Origin: an uncultured Gammaproteobacteria bacterium
Lineage (GTDB): Bacteria; Pseudomonadota; Gammaproteobacteria; Pseudomonadales; UBA5518
Length of the DNA: 12,892 bases
NCBI GenBank assembly: GCA_903921135.1
Contig: CAIXOY010000298.1
Span: forward strand, 1 to 12,892
Direction: 5' to 3'
The notes below the pieces were generated by a model. The model made no database searches, had not been told where the DNA came from, and saw only the letters and a program-made list of their open reading frames with translations. Made by a program: the position numbers and the translations under genes. Below, in pieces: positions 1 to 6,339 of this stretch. How positions within the stretch are numbered: the stretch's first letter is position 1; each line of letters opens with the position of its first letter.

Positions 1-581
1 CCCATCGGCGTGCCCATGCCGCCTATCGATGCGGCATAGGCGATCCCGAGCATCAGGGCGGCCGCGAAAGCCGTGTCCTCCCTCCCCTCCTCGCGCATGC
101 CCTGGATCACGCTCAGACCGATCGGCGCGAGCATCATGGTGGTGGCCGAGTTGGAGAGCCACATGGAAAACAGGGCCGTTACCGCCATGAACGCTGCCAC
201 CAGCCTGCGGGGACTGGCACCCACCATCACCAACATGCGTAACGCAATACGCCGGTGGAGTCCGGAGCGCTCAAGGCCGAGACCGAGCATCATCCCGCCC
301 ATGAACAGATAGATGATATTGCTCGCGTACGGCGCCGATACCGACGCAAATGGCAGAGAGGTGAACACCGGCAGCAGGATCATCGGAAGCAGCGAACTCG
401 CACCGAGCGGGATTGCCTCCGAGACCCACCAGAACGCCATGAGGATCGCCACCGCAAGAACGGCGCGGGCGTCCGGCGGCATGTTCTCACCGCCGAAGGC
501 GAGGAAGGACAAGGCTGCCAGCGGCCCCGCCACCAGGCCTGCGCGCTGTACGAAGTGCTGGGAGTTGGCGGAGATGGACAC
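1..581 (-). CDS. SLC13/DASS family sodium-coupled anion transporter, N-terminal part (runs off the left edge)
   Basis: This is the first 193 residues of an inner-membrane carrier of the divalent anion:sodium symporter family, which takes up dicarboxylates, citrate or sulfate. Visible features are the early hydrophobic segment, the WWVSEAIPLG motif (51-60), the hairpin-like YLFMGG...GLERSGLHRRIA stretch (91-113), the SNSATT motif (143-148) matching the SNT sodium/substrate-binding signature, and IGGMGTP (186-192). No ATG lies far enough upstream. The GTG at 579-581 gives a family-like N-terminus and has AGGA 9 nt upstream; the first ATG (480-482) would delete the first membrane segment. The C-terminal part, with the second SNT repeat, lies outside the window. 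It is divergent from the saccharopine dehydrogenase-like gene. The family call is secure; the transported anion cannot be told. Confidence 0.88.
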   Translation of the reverse strand, partial: MSISANSQHFVQRAGLVAGPLAALSFLAFGGENMPPDARAVLAVAILMAFWWVSEAIPLGASSLLPMILLPVFTSLPFASVSAPYASNIIYLFMGGMMLGLGLERSGLHRRIALRMLVMVGASPRRLVAAFMAVTALFSMWLSNSATTMMLAPIGLSVIQGMREEGREDTAFAAALMLGIAYAASIGGMGTPM

Positions 582-682
582 GGCGGAGGATCCTGGTGTT
601 GGCGGCGGGAGTATATCCGCCTGCCTTGCCCGCGCCCTGTTCCGGATGAAATCATCCGCGCCCCTTCGAAGGAAGCATCGTC
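582..682. promoter_or_regulatory. Divergent intergenic region with a perfect 16-bp palindrome at 643-658
   Basis: This 101-bp gap separates the SLC13 gene (minus) from the saccharopine dehydrogenase-like gene (plus). Positions 643-649 (CGGATGA) and 652-658 (TCATCCG) form a perfect inverted repeat around a 2-nt AA centre, typical of a dimeric repressor site. A second, weaker inverted repeat (GGCGG at 604-608, CCGCC at 617-621) flanks an AT-rich core. Read on the minus strand, 610-615 is TATACT, a good -10 for the SLC13 gene, but no convincing -35 is seen. On the plus strand, TTGCCC (626-631) and TGAAAT (647-652) are a poor promoter candidate (15-bp spacing) whose -10 would lie inside the palindrome. 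The function is inferred. Confidence 0.5.
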
Positions 683-1924
683 ATGCAACGCGAATCACGC
701 GAATTCGAGATCGTCCTGTGGGGCGCCAGCGGCTTCACCGGCGCGCTCGTCGCCGAGTATCTCGCGCGGGTGCCGGGTCTTCGCTGGGCAATGGCAGGCC
801 GCAACCGCGCGAAACTGGAGGCCGTCGCACGCGAACTCGCGGCGCAGATCCCCGGGTTCGATGCCGCGTCGGTGCCCCTCATGGAAGCGAGCATCGATGA
901 GCCTGCCTCTCTTGACCGGCTCGCGGATTCCACCCGCGTGGTCCTCAGCACCGTAGGCCCCTACGCGCTGTTCGGTACCGACCTCGTGCGTGCCTGCGCC
1001 GAGGCCGGCACGGACTACTGCGACCTCACCGGCGAGGTTCAATGGATCCACCGCATGATTGCCGCCTTCGACGGTGCCGCAAGACGCAGCGGCGCACGCA
1101 TCGTGCACTGCTGCGGTTTCGATTCGGTGCCCTTCGACATGGGCGTCTGGTACCTGCAACACGAACGCGCAGCGCGAGGGCTTCCCGCCGCCGAAGAAGT
1201 GCATGGGGTCGTGCGTCGCATGCGCGGGTCGATGAGCGGCGGCACCTTCGCCAGTCTGATGAATGTGATGGAGGAAGCTGCAGTCGATCCCGCCGTCCGG
1301 CGCATCGGGGGGAATGCCAATGCCCTGCTGCCGCCGGAGATGGGCGCGCCGCGTGCGCGTGCGGCGCTGGGGCTGGGGTTCTCCGCGGCGCTCGGCGTAT
1401 GGACCGCTCCCTTCGTGATGGCCACGATCAACACCAAGATCCTGCGTCGCAGCAACGCACTGCAGGGCTTTCCCTGGGGCAAGGGGTTTCGCTACGAGGA
1501 ATCGATGGCGACCGGTAGCGGGTTCGGGGGGCGACTGCGTGCCTGGGTCGTCACCGCAGGGCTTGGCGCATTCATGGCTGCGGCCGCGGCCGGCCCGACT
1601 CGCAGGCTGCTGAAGCGGGTCTTGCCGGCGCCAGGCGAGGGACCCGACCGCAACGCGAGGACCTCTGGCCGTTACGAGATCGATTTCTTTCCTGCGGGCG
1701 AGAGCGCGACACGGCCCGCGATTATCGCAACCGTGGCAGCTTCGCTGGACCCGGGTTACGGCTCAACCTCGCGGATGATTGCGGAGTGCGCACTCTGCCT
1801 GGCGCGCGATGATGTGAAGACGGCCGGAGGCAGCTGGACGCCATCGGCCTGCATGGGAGAGCAGCTGTTGCAGCGCCTGCAGCAGCGGGCAGGCCTGCGC
1901 TTCAGTGTGAGACAGCCGTCCTGA
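683..1924 (+). CDS. Saccharopine dehydrogenase / trans-acting enoyl reductase family protein
   Basis: This 413-residue protein has an N-terminal NAD(P)-binding Rossmann fold with the motif GASGFTG at 14-20. Typical family stretches follow: the TVGPYALFGTDLV block (90-102), DYCDLTGE (111-118), CCGFDSVPFDMG (143-154) and SGGTF (185-189). The length matches the bacterial family that includes mycobacterial trans-acting enoyl reductases and uncharacterised saccharopine dehydrogenase-like reductases. The family is expected to use NAD(P)H on a lipid or carbonyl substrate, and the true substrate is unknown. A hydrophobic Ala-rich patch near 285-300 could contact membrane or lipid. The ATG is supported by AAGGAAG (669-675), 7 nt upstream. 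No neighbour suggests lysine metabolism, so a lysine-pathway role is unlikely. Confidence 0.85.
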   Translation: MQRESREFEIVLWGASGFTGALVAEYLARVPGLRWAMAGRNRAKLEAVARELAAQIPGFDAASVPLMEASIDEPASLDRLADSTRVVLSTVGPYALFGTDLVRACAEAGTDYCDLTGEVQWIHRMIAAFDGAARRSGARIVHCCGFDSVPFDMGVWYLQHERAARGLPAAEEVHGVVRRMRGSMSGGTFASLMNVMEEAAVDPAVRRIGGNANALLPPEMGAPRARAALGLGFSAALGVWTAPFVMATINTKILRRSNALQGFPWGKGFRYEESMATGSGFGGRLRAWVVTAGLGAFMAAAAAGPTRRLLKRVLPAPGEGPDRNARTSGRYEIDFFPAGESATRPAIIATVAASLDPGYGSTSRMIAECALCLARDDVKTAGGSWTPSACMGEQLLQRLQQRAGLRFSVRQPS

Positions 1925-2138
1925 GCGGCCGCGATGCTTCGACCCACAGGGGCCAGTCACTGGGTAGCATGCGATAGAGGTCGTCTTCCAGACGCATCCG
2001 TGCCACCGGGGGCTCCTGACGCAGCCGGCGGTTCGCGCGCAGGAATCTCCTGACGGCCAGCCTGTGCAGGGCCGGGTCGGGAAATTGCTGGGCGCAAAGG
2101 ATGGCGTGGCGCAGGGGTTCCAACAGTCCGGGCGTCAT
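1902..2138 (-). CDS. Small basic hypothetical protein (78 aa)
   Basis: I do not recognise this protein. It is soluble-looking, Arg/Leu-rich and strongly basic, with no signal peptide, membrane segment or Cys cluster. Three points support it as real: GAGGA (2146-2150) sits 7 nt before the ATG, codon third positions are GC-rich like the neighbours, and it fills an otherwise empty gap. It lies 106 bp downstream of the potI-like gene on the same strand, so it may be the distal gene of the importer operon. Its last 23 bp overlap the 3' end of the convergent saccharopine dehydrogenase-like gene. It could still be a chance ORF, since GC-rich DNA produces many. Confidence 0.5.
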   Translation of the reverse strand: MTPGLLEPLRHAILCAQQFPDPALHRLAVRRFLRANRRLRQEPPVARMRLEDDLYRMLPSDWPLWVEASRPLRTAVSH

Positions 2139-2244
2139 TTTCTTGTCCTCGCAGGCGGGCAGGCCCTGCGGCCAATCAAGATCAGTGCCAACTCCTGCGC
2201 AGGGCTGCCCTCGCGCACTCCCCGTAGCCGGGATCGAAGATGGA

Positions 2245-3066
2245 TCAGCGCCCGCGCGCGGCGCTTGCCCGCTTCTCGGTGCGGAACATCAGCACGCCTG
2301 CCACTGCAACGCCAAACGTGACCGTCCCGATGATCAGTGCGGCGAGCGCGTTGATGTCGGGAGAGATCCCCATCTTGACCTTGGAGAAGATCAGCATCGG
2401 AAGTGTGTTGGCACCCGGACCGCTCACAAAACTCGAGATCACAAGATCATCGAGGGACAGGGTGAACGACAGCAGCCATCCTGACACCAAAGCCGGCGCG
2501 ATGCCGGGAAGCGTGATGTCCACAAGGACGCGCAACGGTCGCCCCCCCAGATCCATAGCGGCCTCTTCGAGTGAGCGGTCGAGGCCCGCCACGCGTGCCC
2601 TCACCACCACGGCAACGTAAGACAGGCAGAACGTGGTGTGGGCGATGGTGAGGGTCGTGAACCCGCGCGAGGATGGCCACCCGATCAGGCTGTTCATGGC
2701 AACGAAGAGCAGCAACAGCGAAAGACCGGTGATGATCTCCGGCATCACCAGCGGAGCAGCCACCATTCCCGTGAGTGCGGTGCGGCCCCTGAAAGCGTCC
2801 TTCCGACCCAGTGCGATACCCGCGCAACCACCGATCAGCGTAGCGGCACAGGCACTCAGGAACGCCACACGCAGGCTGAGCCATGCGGCGTCCAGAATCT
2901 GGGGATCCTCCAGCAAGCGCGCATACCACTGCAGCGAGAACCCGCCCCAGTGCGAACCGATGCGCGAGGCATTGAAGGAGTTCGCGACAAGCAGCGCGAT
3001 GGGCACGTACAGGAATGCATAACCGAATCCGAGCCAGGAATACACCGCGAGCGTTCGGGGTTTCAC
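2245..3066 (-). CDS. potI: Polyamine-type ABC transporter permease, PotI/PotC-like
   Basis: This is the second of the two membrane permeases of the importer (273 residues, close to the length of E. coli PotI). It has several hydrophobic membrane segments and the cytoplasmic coupling loop EEAAMDLGGRP (167-177) that docks on the ATPase. The start is the GTG at 3064-3066. It overlaps the TGA of the upstream permease as GTGA and is preceded by AGGAGAGGG (3074-3082) with 7-nt spacing. An ATG 93 nt further upstream would add an Arg/Ala-rich extension without family character, inside the upstream gene. It is the last importer gene and is probably expressed by translational coupling. The family is certain; the polyamine substrate is inferred from family and operon. 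Confidence 0.93.
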   Translation of the reverse strand: MKPRTLAVYSWLGFGYAFLYVPIALLVANSFNASRIGSHWGGFSLQWYARLLEDPQILDAAWLSLRVAFLSACAATLIGGCAGIALGRKDAFRGRTALTGMVAAPLVMPEIITGLSLLLLFVAMNSLIGWPSSRGFTTLTIAHTTFCLSYVAVVVRARVAGLDRSLEEAAMDLGGRPLRVLVDITLPGIAPALVSGWLLSFTLSLDDLVISSFVSGPGANTLPMLIFSKVKMGISPDINALAALIIGTVTFGVAVAGVLMFRTEKRASAARGR

Positions 3067-3953
3067 GGGTGCGCCCTCTCCTGCCCGCGCTGGAACACCA
3101 TCAGCGGCAAGACGATCACGAGCAGCAGCACCGTGGCCACGGCCGAAGCGAGCGGCCAATCGCGGTTGATGAAGAACTCGTCAAAGAGGGCACGCCCGAT
3201 CATCTGCGTGTCCAGTCCGCCGAGCAGGGCGGGAATAACGAACTCACCAACGGCCGGAATGAAGACCAGCATGCAACCCGCGACGATCCCCGGAAATGAC
3301 AACGGCAGCGTGACATCCAGGAAAACCCGAATGGGGCGCGCACCCAGATCAAGCGCCGCCTCCCGAAGGGAAATCTCGTGTTTTTCGAGTACCGAATAGA
3401 GGGGCAACACCATGAACGGGAGATAGGTGTACACGATACCGAGGTAGACCGCGGCATCGTTGTACATCAGGGCGAGCGGACGCTCGATCAGACCGATGCC
3501 GAGCAGCAATGAGTTCACAACGCCATGAGCGCCCAGAAGTCCCATCCATGCATAGATGCGCAGGAGAAACGAGGACCAGAACGGCAGGATCACCAGCAAG
3601 AGCAGGAAGGTGCGCCAGGGCTGCGGGCTGCGCGCGATCGCGTAGGCCATCGGGTAACCCGCGAGAAGACAGAGCAGGGTCGAGACCGCGGCAATCCTGA
3701 GTGAGCCCGCGTAACTCGACAGGAACAGCGAGTCGTTCAGCAGCAGGCGGTAGTTGTCCAGCGTGAGTTGCAGGGCGCCGGCGCCGTCGAACAGCGGCGT
3801 GAACGGCGGCTGGCCTATCACGGGATCGGCCAGACTCGTGCGGAACACCAGCAGAAACGGCGCAAGGAAAAACATTCCCAGCCACGCAATCGGCAGCCCG
3901 GCGATCAGCCAGCGCAGGCCGCGCGCATCAGGCGAAGACCTGGACCCGATCAC
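3063..3953 (-). CDS. potH: Polyamine-type ABC transporter permease, PotH/PotB-like
   Basis: This is the first inner-membrane permease of the importer. Its hydrophobic segments begin at LIAGLPIAWLGMFFLAPFLL, followed by a long periplasmic loop. The coupling motif EAALDLGARP lies at about 198-207 of 296 residues, similar in length to E. coli PotH. I chose the GTG at 3951-3953, which forms a GTGA overlap with the stop of the ATPase gene, the same junction seen at the next gene. The alternative ATG at 3984-3986 would overlap the ATPase gene by 37 bp. No strong ribosome site precedes the GTG, so translation probably depends on ribosomes finishing the ATPase gene. It should pair with the PotI-like permease to form the channel. 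Confidence 0.92.
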   Translation of the reverse strand: MIGSRSSPDARGLRWLIAGLPIAWLGMFFLAPFLLVFRTSLADPVIGQPPFTPLFDGAGALQLTLDNYRLLLNDSLFLSSYAGSLRIAAVSTLLCLLAGYPMAYAIARSPQPWRTFLLLLVILPFWSSFLLRIYAWMGLLGAHGVVNSLLLGIGLIERPLALMYNDAAVYLGIVYTYLPFMVLPLYSVLEKHEISLREAALDLGARPIRVFLDVTLPLSFPGIVAGCMLVFIPAVGEFVIPALLGGLDTQMIGRALFDEFFINRDWPLASAVATVLLLVIVLPLMVFQRGQERAHP

Positions 3954-5053
3954 CGGGTCAGCACCACGCCGGAGGCGGCTTCCCAATAGAGAAACACCGA
4001 CTCATCCCACTCGAGGTGCCGGCTCGCCGAGCGCAGCCGGTTCTGTGCACTCACGAGCACCGTCTGCCCCTGCGGCAGGCGAACGCGGTACACCGAGCGC
4101 CCGCCGTAATACGCAAGATCCTGCACCACGCCCTCGAGAACGCAGAGTCCATCGCGCGCATCGGGAGCCGTTTTGGCGAGCTGGATTTTCTCGGGGCGCA
4201 CCGCCAGCCAGACACTCTCGCCGCAGACCGTCCCCTGCGCGGGTGCCGCGAAGAGCACAGGCTCCACACCTTCGGCACGGATCGCGGTGAGTTGCCCCGA
4301 GGCGTCCTCAACCTTCCCCGCGAATATGTTCGCGGTGCCCACGAACTCCGCCACGAAACGGCTGCAGGGATACTCATAGATCTCCTGCGGCGCCGCGACC
4401 TGCAGGAACCGTCCCTTGTCCATCACGGCAATCCGCGAGGCCAGCGTCATGGCCTCCTCCTGGTCGTGTGTCACCACGACGAAACTGGTGCCGAGCTGGT
4501 ACTGGAGGTTGGTGAGTTCGAACTGCGTCTGCTCGCGGAGTTTTTTGTCGAGTGCGGCCAGCGGTTCGTCCAGCAGCAAGACGCGCGGGCGTTTGACGAG
4601 CGCGCGCGCCAGCGCCACCCGCTGCCGCTGCCCGCCCGATAGCTGCTCAGGCTTGCGCCGTTCGTAGCCCGTGAGCTGTACCAGCTGAAGCATCTCCTGA
4701 ACCCGGCTCCGGATCTCCGCGCGCGGCACCCCGTCCTTGCGCAGGCCGTAGCCCACGTTCTCTTCCACGCTCATGTGCGGAAACAGCGCGTAGGACTGGA
4801 ACATCATGTTCACGGGTCGTTCGTAAGGCGGCATCGCCGTGATGTCGACACCATCGAGGTAGATCGCACCGGCATCCGGCGTCTCGAAGCCGGCGAGCAT
4901 CCGGAGCAAGGTTGTCTTCCCGCAGCCGGAACTGCCGAGAATCACGAAGACCTCTGCACCCAGCACCCCGAAGGACACGCCGTCGACAGCCAACTGCCCC
5001 GCGTAGGACTTGCAGAGCCCTTCTGCGCGAATCACCGCGACACCCGCACCCAT
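3950..5053 (-). CDS. potG: Polyamine-type ABC transporter ATP-binding protein, PotG/PotA-like
   Basis: This 367-residue cytoplasmic ATPase powers the importer. All catalytic motifs are intact: Walker A GSSGCGKTT (40-48), Q-loop Gln at about 86, signature LSGGQ (138-142), Walker B VLLLDEP (158-164), D-loop AALD and H-loop His196. The C-terminal third, with VAEFVGTANIFAG and LAVRPEKIQL, is the regulatory TOBE-type domain of the PotA/MalK class. The ATG is preceded by AAGGAGA (5061-5067) at 7-nt spacing, placed within the last codons of the binding-protein gene, whose stop is only 3 nt upstream. Its own stop overlaps the GTG of the next permease. Family and role are secure; substrate specificity comes from the binding protein. 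Confidence 0.95.
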   Translation of the reverse strand: MGAGVAVIRAEGLCKSYAGQLAVDGVSFGVLGAEVFVILGSSGCGKTTLLRMLAGFETPDAGAIYLDGVDITAMPPYERPVNMMFQSYALFPHMSVEENVGYGLRKDGVPRAEIRSRVQEMLQLVQLTGYERRKPEQLSGGQRQRVALARALVKRPRVLLLDEPLAALDKKLREQTQFELTNLQYQLGTSFVVVTHDQEEAMTLASRIAVMDKGRFLQVAAPQEIYEYPCSRFVAEFVGTANIFAGKVEDASGQLTAIRAEGVEPVLFAAPAQGTVCGESVWLAVRPEKIQLAKTAPDARDGLCVLEGVVQDLAYYGGRSVYRVRLPQGQTVLVSAQNRLRSASRHLEWDESVFLYWEAASGVVLTR

Positions 5054-5056
5054 GCT

Positions 5057-6187
5057 TCAATCTCCTTCGGCCATGCCGTACTTGACGCGTGACCAGCTGC
5101 GCGAGCGCAGCCTCTCGGCCTTGGGTGCCAGCACCATCGGCGTGCTCATGCGAGCCCTCACGGCGGCGTCGGGATACACCGCGGGGTCCTCCCGGAGTTC
5201 CGCGTCGACGAGCGGCGTGGCCACACGGCTCGCATTGGCGTAGCCCACCGTGTTGCTGACCTCGGCGATCACATCCGGGCGCAGCAGATAGTTCAGGAAG
5301 CGATGGGCATTCAGGGGGTGCGGCGCGTCGGCTGGGATGTAGGCTGCATCGAACCAGCCGGGCATACCCTCGCGCGGCAAGATGAACGCGAGTTCCACAT
5401 CCAGACCGGCCTCCCTGGCCCGCCTGCGCGCCACCGAGTAATCGCCCGACCAGCTCATCGCGATACACACTTCCTCGGCAGGAAGGTCGATCAACATGCG
5501 CTGCCCGCTGAAATAGCGCACATGGGGGCGGACCGCGAGCAGCAAGGTCTCGGCCGCACGCAGGTCTGCCGGATCGACGGAATCGGGATTGCGGCCGAGG
5601 AAAGACAGTGCCATGGGCAGCACGTCCGTCGAGGAGTCGAGGAGGGTCACACCGCAGTCGGAGAAGCGTGAAACCACCTCGGGGCGAAACACCAGCCCTG
5701 CACTGTCCAGCGGCGCGTCGGGCATGCGCTCACGGATCTTGCGCACGTTGTACGTGAAACCCGTGGTGCCCCATAGGTAGGGAACGCCATGACGCAGCCC
5801 GGGATCGTAGTGATCGTAGATCTTCAGAAGTGACGGATCGAGGTCTGCCAGATTTGGCAGCAAGCGCTTGTCGAGCGGCTTCATGATTCCGACGGGAATC
5901 AGCCTCGCGCTGTACTGCGCGGAATGGAAGACCACGTCGTAGCCGCTGGAGCCGGCCATCAGCTTGGTGTCGACCAGCTCGCTGCTGTCGTACATGTCGT
6001 AGTTGACCGTGATGCCCGTTTCCTGCTCGAAGCGGCGCACGGTGTTCACACCGATGTAATCGACCCAGTTGTAAATGTTGAGGGTCGGGGGCTCCGCTGC
6101 CTCCGCAGCAGCGCAGTACACGCAGAAGAGCGCAAGCAGCAGGCGGGACCACCGGCTCCGCGGCACTGCGTGGGTTGGAGCTGGCAC
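5057..6187 (-). CDS. potF: Periplasmic polyamine-type substrate-binding protein, PotF-like
   Basis: This is the extracytoplasmic binding protein of the importer, 376 residues with the GTG start at 6185-6187. That start gives a standard signal peptide: a basic stretch (PRSRWSR), a hydrophobic core LLLALFCVYC, and an Ala-rich cleavage region near 27-31. AGGA lies 10 nt upstream. An ATG at 6275-6277 would add 30 unrelated residues before the signal peptide. Family hallmarks are NIYNWVDYIG (37-46), SWSGDY (245-250), GWFDAAYIPADA (277-288) and FLNYLLRPDV (297-306). Trp41, Asp43, Trp246, Asp249 and Asp280 align by eye with amine-binding residues of E. coli PotF, favouring a cationic amine ligand. 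A Val at 42 replaces the Ser usual in PotF, so the ligand may not be putrescine. Confidence 0.92.
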   Translation of the reverse strand: MPAPTHAVPRSRWSRLLLALFCVYCAAAEAAEPPTLNIYNWVDYIGVNTVRRFEQETGITVNYDMYDSSELVDTKLMAGSSGYDVVFHSAQYSARLIPVGIMKPLDKRLLPNLADLDPSLLKIYDHYDPGLRHGVPYLWGTTGFTYNVRKIRERMPDAPLDSAGLVFRPEVVSRFSDCGVTLLDSSTDVLPMALSFLGRNPDSVDPADLRAAETLLLAVRPHVRYFSGQRMLIDLPAEEVCIAMSWSGDYSVARRRAREAGLDVELAFILPREGMPGWFDAAYIPADAPHPLNAHRFLNYLLRPDVIAEVSNTVGYANASRVATPLVDAELREDPAVYPDAAVRARMSTPMVLAPKAERLRSRSWSRVKYGMAEGD

Positions 6188-6339
6188 GTTGGCGTGGTCC
6201 TGACCGTCGGATCGCGCCGAACCGTAGCACAGCCAACTGCGCGCTGCATTCCGGCTGATCGCGGGCTGGACGCGCAAGAGGGGGGCGTGGCAGCATCGGC
6301 GCCGGCCGTCACCTCACGGCCCCCGCGGAGGATCGACGA
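6188..6339. promoter_or_regulatory. Divergent control region between the importer and the FAD oxidoreductase operon
   Basis: This 152-bp gap should hold promoters for both operons, although I see no convincing -35/-10 pair. GGCCGT (6304-6309) and ACGGCC (6316-6321) form a perfect inverted repeat around 6 nt. It lies just before the ribosome site of the plus-strand operon, so it could be an operator or an mRNA hairpin affecting translation. The shared gap suggests coordinated expression of uptake and oxidation. Confidence 0.45.
6327..6332 (+). promoter_or_regulatory. Ribosome binding site (GGAGGA) that sets a TTG start
   Basis: GGAGGA lies 7 nt upstream of the TTG at 6340-6342. It decides the start of the first oxidoreductase, because no in-frame ATG precedes the GAGHNG FAD-binding motif. 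Confidence 0.75.

Noticed and set aside
255..956. Plus-strand open frames at 255-956 and 313-900 opposite the SLC13 gene
   Set aside because: They are Arg/Ser/Pro-rich without family character, lie antisense to a clear transporter, and run into the saccharopine dehydrogenase-like gene in another frame.
2139..2244. Possible terminator after the potI-like gene (short palindromes such as GCAGG-c-CCTGC at 2159-2169)
   Set aside because: Loops are too small and there is no T tract on the minus strand, so readthrough into the small ORF is as likely.
2638..3399. Plus-strand open frame antisense to both permease genes
   Set aside because: Low-complexity polar composition opposite two genes with clear EAA coupling motifs.
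4647..5468. Minus-strand frame overlapping the ATPase and binding-protein genes
   Set aside because: It is a +1/+2 shadow of both genes; the true frames carry Walker motifs and PotF motifs.
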